The position numbers were made by a program, and so were the translations under genes. Shown in pieces: positions 40,579 through 51,987 of a stretch of 64,000 nt of DNA. This DNA is from Hydrangea macrophylla. Its lineage: Eukaryota > Streptophyta > Magnoliopsida > Cornales > Hydrangeaceae. The notes under the pieces were generated by a model, which was not told the origin of the DNA, made no database searches, and worked only from the letters and a program-made list of their open reading frames with translations. The stretch is taken from contig CM066989.1 of NCBI GenBank assembly GCA_033977485.1, forward strand, positions 33,767,095-33,831,094, written 5' to 3'. Positions within the stretch are counted from its first letter, which is position 1. Every line of letters starts with the position of its first letter.

Positions 40579-40925
40579 CACTACAACAAAATAGGTCTTT
40601 TAGGACAGAAAGAAGTGTTGCAATAGGTCATAAAATGTGTCACTAGTTGTTTTACCAACACTTACTTAAGTGTCATGATAGGTGCTGTCGCTAAGCCTTG
40701 TTGAGACACTTACCCAAGTGTTGGTAAAACTATCGGTAAAGATTACTTTATAACGACAGAAAAAAAATTGTCATTAAAAGTGTCACTAAATGTTACTTTT
40801 GAAGTGACATATAATCGTGAGTAATGACAAAACGAAAGTGTCATTAAAACTGTCACTAGAAGCTACTTTTACTAACACATATATATTTTTGTGTCGCTAT
40901 GAGTTTCACTAGAAATTGTACCATT
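40579..40925. mobile_element. CACTA-like left end in intron 3
   Basis: Begins CACTACAACAAAATAGG, the terminal sequence of plant CACTA elements. Subterminal repeats GTGTCACTA, GTGTCATTA and AAGTGTTGGTAAAAC occur in both orientations. No matching right terminus is found, so it is truncated or its end lies in undetected sequence. The right boundary is approximate. Confidence 0.6.
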
Positions 40926-41544
40926 TTTTTTCCTAACAGTCTACCAAGTTTTGAACTTAAGACCTCCTTGAATATATTGCAGTCATGAATCCGCTTGACC
41001 AAGTAGCCAACTTTCAACTACAAGTACGAAAATTATTTATTTGTATATAACAAAATCATGTACTATTAACATATTTTAAAGTATTAAACACCAGTAGTAA
41101 TATATTTGATATTACTAATATATTTACTTATTTTTATATTATATATTAATATAGTTATTATTATTGAATACATTTATTTAATCAATTATTTAAGTAATTA
41201 TTTTTTTATTAAAATTAATAATATGGAGAACTATTTAAAATAACTATGATCTCAATACAGTCTAGGGGCATAATTGATTTTTGAACATTTAAAGCCACCT
41301 TATTTTTATGTCACCAAACACCTACATAATATATTCTTCCACCTTAACCACTTTTACAATTCATTACCCAAACACCACAACTATTATAATCTATTTTGAC
41401 AAAAGTAATTTCAAAGCTATCGCAATAGCAAAGCGGAAACTACCCTAAATTGGGCTATAAATTTTCCCTTGTGTTGTCCTTCATGCATAAATAACATTAA
41501 AGATTAGAAAAATTAGATAGAATTACCGGCGTCGTTTTATTAAG
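40926..41544. other. AT-rich intron 3 sequence, no feature
   Basis: AT-rich with no open frame or repeat boundary that I can support. Confidence 0.5.
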
Positions 41545-42496
41545 TGATCTCGTCAAAATCAAGATATAAAAGTATGCTTATTTGTGCTTTACTTTCAAAA
41601 GATTTGTAGTGTGGAAAGTAAAGGTCGAACCCACAGAGATTGTTAACTTTTAATCCTTTAATCACTAAAATTTAATCTATCTAGTTATAAGAAAATCGGG
41701 AGTTTGATTGGTTTAGAATTTGATTATTACTACTAATTAAACTATGAAGTAAACTATGAAATTATAAAAATAAAATCTGGAAGCAAATCTGAGTAAACTT
41801 ATATGCGAAATTCAAAGTTGATTTAAATATATGGAGATGAGATCTAGGATTACAATTCTACCACTAACTATGCATTGGGGTTCTATACTTCCTAATCTAA
41901 GTTCTATGTTTGGATAGTTATGATCTACCGTAGCTACAAGCCCAATAGCATCATCAAGAGAATATTGTTAGTTCAATCTAAGCATAATTCATCTATGGTT
42001 CACATGAATTATCTACCTATAACTAGGGCGTAGCATAACTCATCTTTCCTAAGCATGGATTATAAAAAATTTAAACATCACAATCACATAAGCATCATTG
42101 TATGTAAATATTCCTATCAATCACAGAAATCAAGGACTATTGAGTTCAATAAGCATAAGGAAAAATCTAAGACAAGAATAGATCCAAAATACTCTTGATT
42201 ATTAGCATTAAAAATTGATTATGTATAAATAATCCACCAACATACAATCACTATCCCAAAATATAAAATCTTAGAGTAGAAAAGCACAGAAAATCCCTTT
42301 TACGTAGCTAGGGTTTCATTGAAACCCTAGATTAGGAGTTTAGTTGCTTATGCTGGTTGAAAGCATGAAGATGTAGTTGATGTAAGCCATTAGAAACCTT
42401 CAAGCTTGCTCTTCTCCTTCCCTTGCCTTCAAAGCCTTCAATGAATGTGTATGAATAGCTCTCTAGGTGTGCCACCCTAAAAACTTATAAAATCTC

Positions 42497-42505
42497 CATA
42501 TATAG
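42497..42505 (-). promoter_or_regulatory. TATA box of the Athila-like LTR
   Basis: On the minus strand CTCTATATATGG, about 140 bp downstream of the CG-rich palindrome cluster. Confidence 0.5.
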
Positions 42506-42644
42506 AGAGTTTACAAGGGTTTTTGGAAGCTCTTTCTATCCCGAAACTAACTAAAACAACTATTATTTCCAATCCGGACGTCATTAAGCAGTTTTGTTTG
42601 CACAGGATTCTTCAGTATAGACGCAACTTTGATTTTTGTATGGA

Positions 42645-42740
42645 TCGCGCGAGCGGGCCGCGCGAGCGCGTAATTTGGCATGTCGTGCGCGCGGATCGCG
42701 CGAGCGAATTCTGGGATCTCGCGCGAGCGGGCCGCTTGCG
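42645..42740. repeat. Palindrome cluster, CTCGCGCGAG type
   Basis: Repeats of TCGCGCGAGCG (42645, near 42690 and near 42718), with GCGCGAGCGCG, GCGCGCGG and GGGCCGC between them. The stretch is strikingly CpG-rich within an AT-rich LTR. It lies upstream of the TATA box in U3. Confidence 0.75.
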
Positions 42741-44856
42741 TGAATGGCTTTTTCCAGCTTCTTTCTGCCTGCTTTTTCTCCTTATTTAACCAGATCTCCT
42801 TGTTTTCTTCTAAAATCTGACAGAAAATAGAAAATACAGTAAAATTACACAAAAACGGGATAAAAACAGCTAACAAATGTGAATTAAGGTGTATTATCAG
42901 GATTTGTTCTCTCCCGATCACACCCCCAAACCTACATTTTGCTAGTCCTCAAGCAAAAAGAAAATAAAACTACTAATAAATAAAAAAAAACTACTCCATT
43001 TTCGTATGGATAACGATTGCACTTAGCTGGTGCAACAAGCCTTTTAAACCTCTAGGTGTCCTTAGTCGGACGAGTGAAGTCTCGTGAGGGTTCTCTTCAA
43101 CAAGTCACCCACAACCATCTTTATTAACTTATAAAAATAAAAATTTTATTCAAAATCTAAAATATTTCAATGCCAACATCCTTCTTTTAATAAAATCAAA
43201 TTCAAAAAAAAAAAAAAAAATTTAAATATCAAGAGTAAAGTAGTCGTACGCCTTCCTACATTACGAAAAATAATCCGAAAACATATATCAATAGAATCAA
43301 TGGAATATATCTAAGACCCGCATGTGTGTGAAATAGTAGTCAAGTGGATACACGGCAACTATGAACTTGGAATATAAATCAGATAACTATATAGTGATGC
43401 TTTGACTACAAATCTCACGTTGTCAATTACATTCTAAAATAAATTCACATTGAAACAGGTGTAAGCACACATGTATATATGCGAGAAAGAATTATCGTGC
43501 AAAACTAGTAAACTCGCATATGACACGGAACAACGTATGACACGACAGAAATAAAATAGTCTCATGAATAGATACCGATCATCAAGTGAATACCAATACT
43601 ACCATGCTTATATTCCCTTTCCTTTATTGGTTCCATATTCAAATCATGTTTCCATAGAATCAACTAGGACTTTATAAGGGTTGTAGCGTTGGTCGAGGGT
43701 TAAGGTTCAGAAAAGAAAGGTAAAAGGGATTCAAAGAGTCCGTAAGTATCTAGAAATAGCATTGATGTGTAATGCAAGGGCTTTACTACAACGACTAGTA
43801 CTTCACTTTCTTCTACTTTCTTTATCTCTTTCAAGAGATTCATATCTTTTTTTTTCTTTTTTCAATATCTATTTTTTTTATATCCTTCTTTTCTTCTACT
43901 ACTCAATACATCACTTTTTCTTAGACGTTTATTAGCCCGATTTCTTTATAAAAAACTATTCTCTAACTACTTTTGGACATGGGTTAGGTCAATTTTATAG
44001 TGGCAAACTCCATATCGGAGTGGGTAGGATAATAGGTGAACAAAGAAATGGCTTAATTAAAGGCCCAAAGGGTTAACGAGGGATAAAATATTTATATTGG
44101 GTAGGCCAAAGGTCAACAGGTGTATTAGAACAGATGGCCTAGTATCATTCTCTACAGTCACCTGATTCTGCAATGTTATGATGTTAAAGGAAATATAATT
44201 TTTTTTTCTATATTTTTCTTTAAGCATGGTAATTATAATACTGACTCAACTCTCAATCAAAATAAAAGAATAATGAGACTACTCAACGAACTAGTGCGAT
44301 ATGTCAAAGAGATTCGATAACAATAAATTGAAACCCTCAAAAGGATGAAAGGCTCAACAACTCACCGGGTTTAGTCTCCACAATTTTACTATTTAGAAAT
44401 CCAAGTTATATTATAGTTCAAATGTTACTATGTATCCATATGACTACGTGTCGTGCAATAAGGTATGCAAGTATAAGATATCAAACAATGATTCTAAAGA
44501 TATATAGATCTCAAGACATACCTTCATAGATTCGGTAGACATCAGATTACATACTCTCTAAATTCCAAAATTTCAACGAAATCTACTTACAAAAAGAAGT
44601 AACGAATGAACGACATAACAAAATAAAAGAACTAAGAACTAAAATTTAAAAATTCTTAAATACTAAAAATAAAACAATAATACTAAAATGAATATCCATA
44701 TACTCCCCCAAACCAAATCACTGCATGTCCCTATGCAGGTGGGAACATGACAATGACATGAATGTAGTCCTCGTAGAAGATCACCAAGACGTCCACACCA
44801 CGAAAAATGTCGGACGGTAGCGGCATGCCAGATCGAAAGTACCAATCAACTAGCTC

Positions 44857-45489
44857 TCACTCCGGGTGCTCCGCAGGGTCGAATGGTGGTCCCATCTCAT
44901 CAAAATCAGCATGTAACTCCGGACTCACACCCTCCTCAATCTCCTCAATGACACTCGGACCCAAATCCACCCTATCATCCTCAGGATCGGAATAAGGCAC
45001 AAATATCGAGGCAATGCCCTCAGGGGACCAGTCAGGGTGACCCAGACGCTGTCGAACAACGTCCGGTACATAATCAGGGAGGTCCCTATATGGATAGGTA
45101 ACCTCGGTCATAGGCACAGTAGACTCAACAGGATCCAATAATGAACTAGTACCTAAACCTGAGACAACACCTTGGTCGTCATCATCGGTCGAGGAATCGG
45201 CCGATTCAGATGAGGAAGACTCGGACGATGTAGGAGGAGCGCCATAAGGACCATCAATAGCGGTAGGGTCATTTCCAAACAGATCATCCTCATCGAAAGA
45301 ATCAGAACAGACAGGAATAGGCTTACGAGGACGACGACGATTCCAGCCGGGAAGACCGACTAGACCGTAGGACTTGGCTACCCTAGGACTCGGTACGGTA
45401 TCAAAATCGGAAGCACTAGAGTCGGAATGAGGACCCGACTCAATCGAAGACCTATCGGGTGACGAAGGATGGGAAATCGGGTGGTCCAT
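44857..45489 (-). CDS. Hypothetical acidic serine-rich protein of the Athila-like element
   Basis: Intact 210-codon frame from ATG at 45489. It has a Ser/Asp-rich N-terminal half with a run SSESSSSESADSSTDDDD, a short basic patch NRRRPRKP near residue 50, and a C-terminal half with RDLPDYVPDVVRQRLGHPDW and acidic segments. No signal peptide, membrane segment or known domain is recognised. It lies 2 kb upstream of the 3' LTR on the element's strand, where Athila elements carry an additional (env-like) ORF, but nothing envelope-like is seen. Function unknown. Confidence 0.45.
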   Translation of the reverse strand: MDHPISHPSSPDRSSIESGPHSDSSASDFDTVPSPRVAKSYGLVGLPGWNRRRPRKPIPVCSDSFDEDDLFGNDPTAIDGPYGAPPTSSESSSSESADSSTDDDDQGVVSGLGTSSLLDPVESTVPMTEVTYPYRDLPDYVPDVVRQRLGHPDWSPEGIASIFVPYSDPEDDRVDLGPSVIEEIEEGVSPELHADFDEMGPPFDPAEHPE

Positions 45490-46159
45490 AAGTAAGGATG
45501 GAAATGAAATACAAGGGTCGGGTCGAGATATCTATATGGATATCGGAAAATTCAAAAACCTGAAACCAAAAATTAAGTCACAATTTAACTTTATTAGTTG
45601 GAAGTATTAGAAACAAATAAAAGTAACGTGACTATATTCTTTCTTGTGTAGCTGTAATGAATGGCAAATTGGTAAACGTAAGCAATGTCAGTTTGCATTG
45701 AAATAGAAATTCTGACAAAATTACCCCCAAACCTGAACCTAAGAGATTCTTGTTATAGTGCAATGGTTGGTGAAATGGCTGTGCAATATTATTTCAACGA
45801 CAATTGCTTCTAAATGAATATAAAAACATTATATAGCCAAACATGAAAGTGAAACTAGAATTAATTAATAGAGACGTTACGGATGTGACTAACCAGAGGC
45901 AACAGGAATAAAACAACCATAACAAAAAAAACGATAATAGCAAAATGATATAATTACAGACCACATGAGCAAAAGTAAACCAAAAGACAGAAAGTAAACT
46001 AACCGGTCAAAGTCGGGTACAGCAAAATCCTAATAACAATAAACAGAAAGTAAAAGCACAGAAGTAATAAAAGAATATACAGGCCCAAATGTCTGAAAAT
46101 GTCTAAACCACCCACCAAATACATGAAAAATGAAAAATGAAATGTCCAAACACTCCCCC

Positions 46160-46683
46160 CAAACCTAATCTAGTCCTCACCACCCTCAATCAGAACCAGC
46201 TCCAGACCCGTACTCCCCTGTCCCGTAGTACCATCCCCATCCCCATCACCATCACTCCCATCCCCATCGTCTCCATCGTCGCCAGCCTCCTCCTCCTCTC
46301 CCTGCACCTCTCCCTGCTCCTCAGCTCCCTCCTCGGGCACCTGCTGTGCCTGTCACGGAAACGCCGACTGATAAGCTGCCTCTCCCTGAGCAAGAATGTC
46401 CTCCAGCTGGTCAGGATGATGAAGCTAGAAAAAGGACCTCATGTATGACTACAAGCACAGCGTCTCACCTCGGAAAGCACACACATCCCCATACGTCCAA
46501 GCGTAAGGGGTATCCTCAGGAGGAGGTGGACGCTGTGCTGCCTGCTCACGATGGGCCTGGGCTTGCTCTCGGGCCCTCCTAACCTCCAGGTCTAGTCGAT
46601 CCAAGCTCAACTTCCAATCAGCGGAAGCAAACTCTGGAATATGTACATCTATGGGCTCATCGGCAGGAATAGAAAAGGCCTTA
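46160..46683 (-). pseudogene. Acidic-tail protein fragment cut by the Tat insertion
   Basis: Open on the minus strand from the Tat boundary: FSIPADEPIDVHIPEFASAD, then a helical RRAREQAQAHREQAAQRPPP segment, ending at a stop near 46446. After a gap, in shifted frames, DQLEDILAQGEAAYQSAFP and a Glu/Asp/Gly-rich tail follow to about 46180. The 5' part must lie on the other side of the Tat element, beyond the window. It could be a split exon structure (GGTGAG donor-like at about 46461) rather than decay. Confidence 0.4.
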
Positions 46684-47296
46684 GTGTCGCACCGCGACGG
46701 GAAAAATAGGTTTTTTAAATATAAGAAAGAGGGCGTGTTCTTTTTTAAAGAAAATGGAAAAAGAGGAATGTGGGGGAAGTATTTTTTTTAATTTTGAAAA
46801 ATAGGCCAAGTAGATTTTTCAGAGTCGCCACCTAACTTTGTACGGGTGTTAGGATCCCGATAAAGATACGGAAATATATCTTTATATTTTTACAGTTTGG
46901 GAAAGTGGGCCTATGTTTTTGACAAGTAAACCAGAGATTTAGAAAGGGGTTCGGGGACTCGGTTATGTCGAGGGAAGGTATTAAGCACCCTCGAACATCC
47001 ATGACGAAGCATGGTTGCCAAATTTGCGATTTTCATGATAACGGGGCATAAAGATAAAAGAATAAGAATTTACAAAAAGAAAAAAGATGAAAAGTTATGG
47101 CCGCACCCTTTTGGGGTTGCATACGTATCTCGGGTTGAGAATCAGGCCAAACGTAGCTCTAACTTGTTATTTATTTTTTTTTGAAATTTTTGGTCACGTT
47201 TGACCGTGCTCGTGTGTTATAGTGTTTTTGAAAAGTCGGTGTAGCTAGGACGTCGATCACCGTAATCGAGTCCTAGACTTTAACCTTGATTATGTG

Positions 47297-47650
47297 CCGG
47301 AAGTAAGGGTCGGTGCCCATTTGAGTCTCGAACTTTCAAGTCGTTAACGTTATTGAACAACGTAACTAATCGAAATGTTCGGTTTTGAAAAGGTTGAATA
47401 CCGGAAGTAAGGGTCGGTGCCCGTTTGAGTCTCGAACATTCAAGTCGTTAACATTATTGAACAACGTAACTAATCGAAATGTTCGGTTTTAGAAAGGATT
47501 TGAATACCGGAAGTAAGGGTCGGTGCCCGTTTTGAATTTGAACATTCATATTATCGGCGTTATTGAACAACGGGATAACTCGAAGTGTTCATTTTGAAAG
47601 AAAGGTTTTGAAAGTTACCGGAAGTAAGGGTCGGTGCCCGTTTTGAGTTG
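47297..47650. repeat. Tandem repeat, about 105-115 bp, in the Tat LTR
   Basis: Units starting CCGGAAGTAAGGGTCGGTGCCC occur at 47297, 47401, 47517 and 47618. Each is followed by GAACATTCAAGTCGTTAAC, TTATTGAACAACG and GAAATGTTCGGTTTT variants. The array is repeated in the other LTR from about 62107. Confidence 0.85.
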
Positions 47651-47769
47651 ATCTGAGGATTTACAGCATAGTGAATGTGTGATATTTTTTACAGTGATTA
47701 CGTACATTGAAAGGGATAGTAAGCACAGAAATATTGACATTAATGAAAGACAAGATATAAGAATGTACA

Positions 47770-48030
47770 ATAAGTAGATCCGGCCTACCGGAAAATCAAG
47801 TGAACTAGGAGCTAGCCAGTTCACAATGGTAAGGGTCAAGTATTGGCGGCGAACCGACCGTAGTTAGAATCAAGTATTGGCGGCGAACCGACCGTAGTTA
47901 GAATCAAGTATTGGCGGCGAACCGACCGTACAAATTGTTAGATCCGGCCTACCGGAAAATCAAGTGAACTAGGAGCTAGCCAGTTCACAATGGAGAGGGT
48001 CAAGTATTGGCGGACGAAGCCGACCATATC
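47770..48030. repeat. Tandem repeat, 34 bp, with flanking duplicated block
   Basis: TCAAGTATTGGCGGCGAACC followed by GACCGTAGTTAGAA repeats about three times at 47837-47935. A longer block, GATCCGGCCTACCGG through CCAGTTCACAATGG, occurs on both sides (47778 and 47940), each time followed by the GTCAAGTATTGGCGG unit. Confidence 0.85.
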
Positions 48031-49394
48031 AGTTTAAGTAAAAAATTATTATTATTATTATTATTATTTTTTATTTATTACATTTACAGCAGATTCGGTA
48101 TGAAGAATAAAAGAAAACGACCCTTTACCTTGAGAAAACGGCTCGGAAATAGCTAAACGGGGCCCAAGTTGAATTTCGGCTTGAAACGGGCCCAAACGGA
48201 GGTCACCAGTGAGTCCGGAATGGCCGAAAACCCCCAGAATGATATAAACCGGAGCAAAATCGGTCCGGGCAGATTTCGGGCGGGACCGGCCGGCGCCAAA
48301 CTGGCCGATTTGAGCAGAAATGAGCTTGAAAGTGGAGAAACTGCTTCAAACGGTGGAATTTTGCAATTCTGAGCACACGGGTGCGTCCGGAACGGCCAAA
48401 TTAGCTAGGAATGAGTGTCGGAACGTCGAAAATCGGGTCCGGATAGCCAAAAAATGGCAAAAAACCAAAGCGGGGCCCACGTGCCACGTCAGCAGCCACG
48501 TAGCGGCTGAGTCAGCAGCCCAGTCAGCGCGTCAGCGCCACGTGTCGCGCGCGCAGTGGCTGGTCAACGTCCAGTCAGCGCCGCGTCAGCGCTGACTCGG
48601 TGCCGGCGCGCGTGGGCGGAGCGGCACGGTGCTGGAGGCGCGTGGAGGCGCGTGCGGCGGCTCCGGTGATCTGACGGCGGCGATTCCGGTGGCGTTAGGA
48701 TCGTCTGAGCAGGACGATCCGTTCTGTGGCGGTGGAAGGCGGAGGGGATGGCAGGAGACGGCGGCGCAACCTCCGGAAGCCAGCGGCGGCGCGTGGAAAA
48801 CTTTGGCGGCGCGTGAGGCTTTTCTGGGCCTCCTTTGGAGGTTCTGAAAACACAGGTCGATGGGTTTTTTCGATACGAAGCCAATGGTATGGGTGGTGAG
48901 ACACAGAAACGTCGTTTAATGCTCCGTTTGGACGAATTTCAGATTCTGGAATTCCGGTGACCGGTTGGGTGGTTTGGGGCTGATTTCTGGTATTTTGGGG
49001 GGTCCTTAGGATCTGAAACTTTGGGTATTTGTGGGTAAATGATTTACAGAGGTGGTCGTGGTCTTGGTTTTGGGCTTGGAGTGGTGGTGGAGATGGTGGA
49101 GATGATTTTGGGTTTTTGGAAGCTTTGGGGAAGATAACAATGGTGGAGAGTGAGAGAGAGAGCTTCCTTTTTCTTTTTTTTGAGCTTGGAGAGCTTTTTT
49201 TTTTCTCTTTGTGCAGCACCCAAGGGGCTCTATTTATAGAGTCTTTTGGGTTGGGTAGGATCCGGTGCGAACGGGACGCATTTCGGATCCCTACAACCCC
49301 CGATCTTGGCCGTTCGGTCTTCCGAAGCTTGTTTTTTCCATCCGGCCGTCCGATTTGAGCGATTCGAAAATATTTAGTCTTCATTTAGCTTTAC

Positions 49395-49820
49395 CGACAA
49401 ATCCCCACGGTCGGATCGGCGATTTCTACTCCCGGGCTCAAAATTGACCGTTTTGCCCCTCCCTCTGCTGGTCTTGGACTGCAAAATTAGGGTTATTGAT
49501 ATCTCGTGATCCGACCGTCGAATCTGACTGATTTGAAGTTCTTTATTCTTGTATTGATATTACCTTCAGCCCCGTATAGTCGGATCGATGATCTCTATGC
49601 CCGGGCACAGAAGATGACCATTTTGCCCTTTCCTGTGCTGATCCTAGACTATGGAATTAGGGTTACCCATATCTTTTGATCCGACCGTCGGATCTGACCG
49701 ATTCAAAGTTCTTCGTGCTTGTATTGAGATTACCTTCCACCCCATACAGTCGGATCGATGATCTCTGCTCCCGGGCTCAAAATTGACCGTTTTGCCCTTC
49801 CTTGTGCTGATTCTGGACTG
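49395..49820. repeat. Tandem repeat, about 170 bp, upstream of the LTR TATA box
   Basis: Three diverged units marked by CCCGGGC at 49431, 49600 and 49770. Each contains GATCCGACCGTCGGATC-like dyads, TTTTGCCCTTCC and CTGTGCTGATTCTGGACT. They lie in U3, upstream of TATA in transcription order. Confidence 0.8.
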
Positions 49821-50222
49821 TAAAAGCCAACAGGCCACCGCTTTTTCCTCTGATTGCCCGTCCGGACCCATTTTCCTTTCCCAGAAGTCATTTCCATGCT
49901 TTCTTTGGCTTACGGCCATTTTGACTCGCCTTCGGTTGCCCCGGTCTTGATTCTGACTCATTTTCTAACCTCCCGGTTAGCCGATTCGGGACCCGCGCTG
50001 AGCGGCGACCGCCGTTTTTGAACTTCCGTATGATTGATGACTCTGAATGACCTAGAATGGCCATTAAAAACCTTTGTTGGCATCCCCGATGGATTCTCGG
50101 TCTTTTCCTCGATTTGCGTGCCCGGTGGGCCCCCTGTACGAGTCAGTTCTCTTTTTCCTTTTTTTTATTTACTTCTTCTTTTTGTATTTTTTTTAAAGGA
50201 CGGTAAAAATGGGGTGTCTACA

Positions 50223-50235
50223 GCTGCCCCTCTTT
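50223..50235 (-). other. Polypurine tract of the young Tat element
   Basis: AAAGAGGGGCAGC on the minus strand directly abuts the 3' LTR start TGTAGACACC. Its position and purine content fit the plus-strand primer of reverse transcription. Confidence 0.88.
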
Positions 50236-51218
50236 GTCAAGTTTTGCGGGGCAAATCAGGACAAAGATTTCGAGAGACGACCCATTTTTGCCGGATCCTT
50301 TTGAAAACATGAGAAAATATGTACAATGGTATGACCGATCTCGAAAAGTGTTCAAGATGCCTACGTATCCTCCGTTAGGAAGAATCAGGTCGGACGTAGT
50401 TCGAGTGCAAGTGCCGTAGGGCAAGAAGAGAACGTACCTTGATGGACGAAAAATGATCGGATGGTGTGGTCGGGCTTCGTAAAAGCTGCCTACGTATCTC
50501 CTGTCGGGAGAATCAGACCGGGCGTAGTTCGTAACGAACTTAGAATTTGAGTGTTTTTCCATTTTGAAGCAAAATGAGGGTTGCCGCGTTGGGCGAGAGA
50601 GGGGGAACACCACGTTCGGTGAACAAAATTTTGCCGTTTTGAAGCAAAGGAGAAAGTTGGTGTAATCAAGAAGTGCGAAGCCGCGTAATCTTGAATTCTA
50701 ACCGAAAATTGAGAAGTGTATTTTAAAAGTGCCGATTCGAAGGCATGCTAGTGGATGTCACGTCGAGCCGAGTTTTGAAAAGAGTGCCGATTCGAAGGCA
50801 TGCTAGTGGATGCCACGTCGAGTCGGAGAGTGAGAAATGTACCTTTCTACCTGAGTTTTGGGATGAGGATATGGTCCTCCCGACTGGAAGTTTTTTGACT
50901 CTGAGAGATTTCTGATGATCCCGAGTCCTTGAATTGATGAACTTTTTTCTGTTAGGAGTTCGTCCCTCCATCGTGTAGCTGGGACTTTCCTGTAAAAGAA
51001 GGATATCTGTATGCTCTATCGATGTGTTAGTGAATGATACGCTAGTTTACTGACCTTAGAGGGTTTTGAAAGTTTTTTGCGGAAACCTGGACAGAACCCA
51101 TCGTGCCAACTGGATATCACATTCTTCGACTTTGTCTAGAGCTTCGCTCGTGTTCGAACGGACCTTTGATCATAAGTGTAGAGATTCAAATGCTGAAACC
51201 TTCGACATGAGGTCCCCT

Positions 51219-51253
<35 letters not shown>

Positions 51254-51987
51254 TGAAGCGCGTTTTTACCCTTAGCGCCCTTTCAGGTTTTCGCCAAGTC
51301 CGGCTCTGTCATTGTTGCACGTCGGCGCCTTTTCAGGTTTTCACCGCGTCGACAGTTTTGTTTCTTGCCATAGCTTACGTTTTTACTCACGGCGCCCTCG
51401 CGGGTTTTCACCATGCCCTTCGGTCTATGCTCTTTTATTTTTGGTCTTTAAGTGCGAAGCTCTTTTGTGGAAATGGCGGACGTTGCCTTCCAGAGTTTTG
51501 AAAGCTGACCGGTACTTTGATTTTGGCTTTTAGTCAACCGAGTGTGCTTAATATTTGATCAATCAGAGAGGACTTTGTCGGGTTGTAATGAGGGCCAAGG
51601 GTGATGGCTGAAAAGAAAAGATGGCATGAAGGCTCAAGTTGGATTCTTCTTTCTTTTCCTTGGGTTTTGGCTGTTACGACCGTTTGATTTTTTTTGTTTT
51701 TCTTCGGGGATTATTTTTGTTTTTGAATTCCATGCATTTTGACTCACTCTTTTGTCTTCTTTTTTCATTATTTGGATTCGAGTGAGTTTCTCTTGTCGGG
51801 ATTTCGTTGCATGTTCATCAACTTGTTTTTCTCCTTGCCCCGGTATTGAGATATAGTCGTTTTGAAAGTATTTGAAATGAACAAAAGGCTCAAAATGGCT
51901 GACAAATGGATTTTATTAATTTGTACAGATAGCAGAATTGAAGGCCTCTCTTCATTTTGATCAAAAATCAAGTACACTGGTTTGACA
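50236..51987 (-). other. Long 3' non-coding region of the Tat element
   Basis: 1.75 kb between the pol stop and the PPT with no ORF that I trust. Two copies of a stem-loop motif lie at 50361-50399 and 50490-50527. A duplicated block GTGCCGATTCGAAGGCATGC lies at 50729 and 50782. A T32 run (A32 on the element strand) is at 51220-51251. Near 51270-51430 the TTTTCAGGTTTTC / GGGTTTTCACC phrases repeat three or four times. Confidence 0.6.

Larger units (their letters stand above)
41545..42920 (-). mobile_element. LTR of an Athila-like Ty3/gypsy element
   Basis: On the minus strand it begins TGATCGGGAGAG at 42920 and ends GACGAGATCA at 41545, with inverted TGATC ends. The terminal part carries CTGTGGGTTCGACCTTTACTTTCC, the usual U5 phrase of Athila-type LTRs (CTGTGGGTTCGACC form). 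The upstream side has the purine tract GGTTTGGGGGTG, as expected at a 3' LTR. Just inside the other end, ACGACGCCGGTAA is a poor match to an Athila PBS and may be chance. Partner LTR and target duplication lie outside the window. Confidence 0.6.
42921..46684 (-). mobile_element. 3' internal region of the Athila-like element
   Basis: Bounded on the left by the LTR and on the right by the young Tat element, which inserted into it. The minus strand holds an acidic reading frame fragment (46683-46160), a complete small acidic ORF (45489-44857), long non-coding stretches, and four copies of the tract GGTTTGGGGG (minus strand, near 46155, 45725, 44707 and 42925). No RT or integrase is present in this part. 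Confidence 0.55.
46685..50222 (-). mobile_element. 3' LTR of the young Tat element (3.5 kb)
   Basis: On the minus strand it begins TGTAGACACCCCATTTTTAC at 50222 and ends GTCGCGGTGCGACA at 46685. A TATA-like ACTCTATAAATAGAGCC lies at about 49231-49242. A GC-rich block with CACGTG and repeated GTCAGCGC lies at 48476-48605, downstream of TATA. It differs from the visible part of the other LTR by about six substitutions (five of them transitions) and one single-base gap. Open frames inside (for example 229 codons at 49384-48695) appear in both LTRs and are not genes. Confidence 0.9.

Noticed and set aside
41520..41544. Primer-binding site next to the Athila-like LTR
   Set aside because: ACGACGCCGGTAA matches the usual Athila PBS weakly, and the other LTR side has a better PPT, so a 3' LTR is preferred.
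48695..49384. 229-codon minus-strand frame
   Set aside because: Low-complexity Ser/Lys/Pro-rich sequence in the LTR leader, ending at chance stops; no domain is seen.
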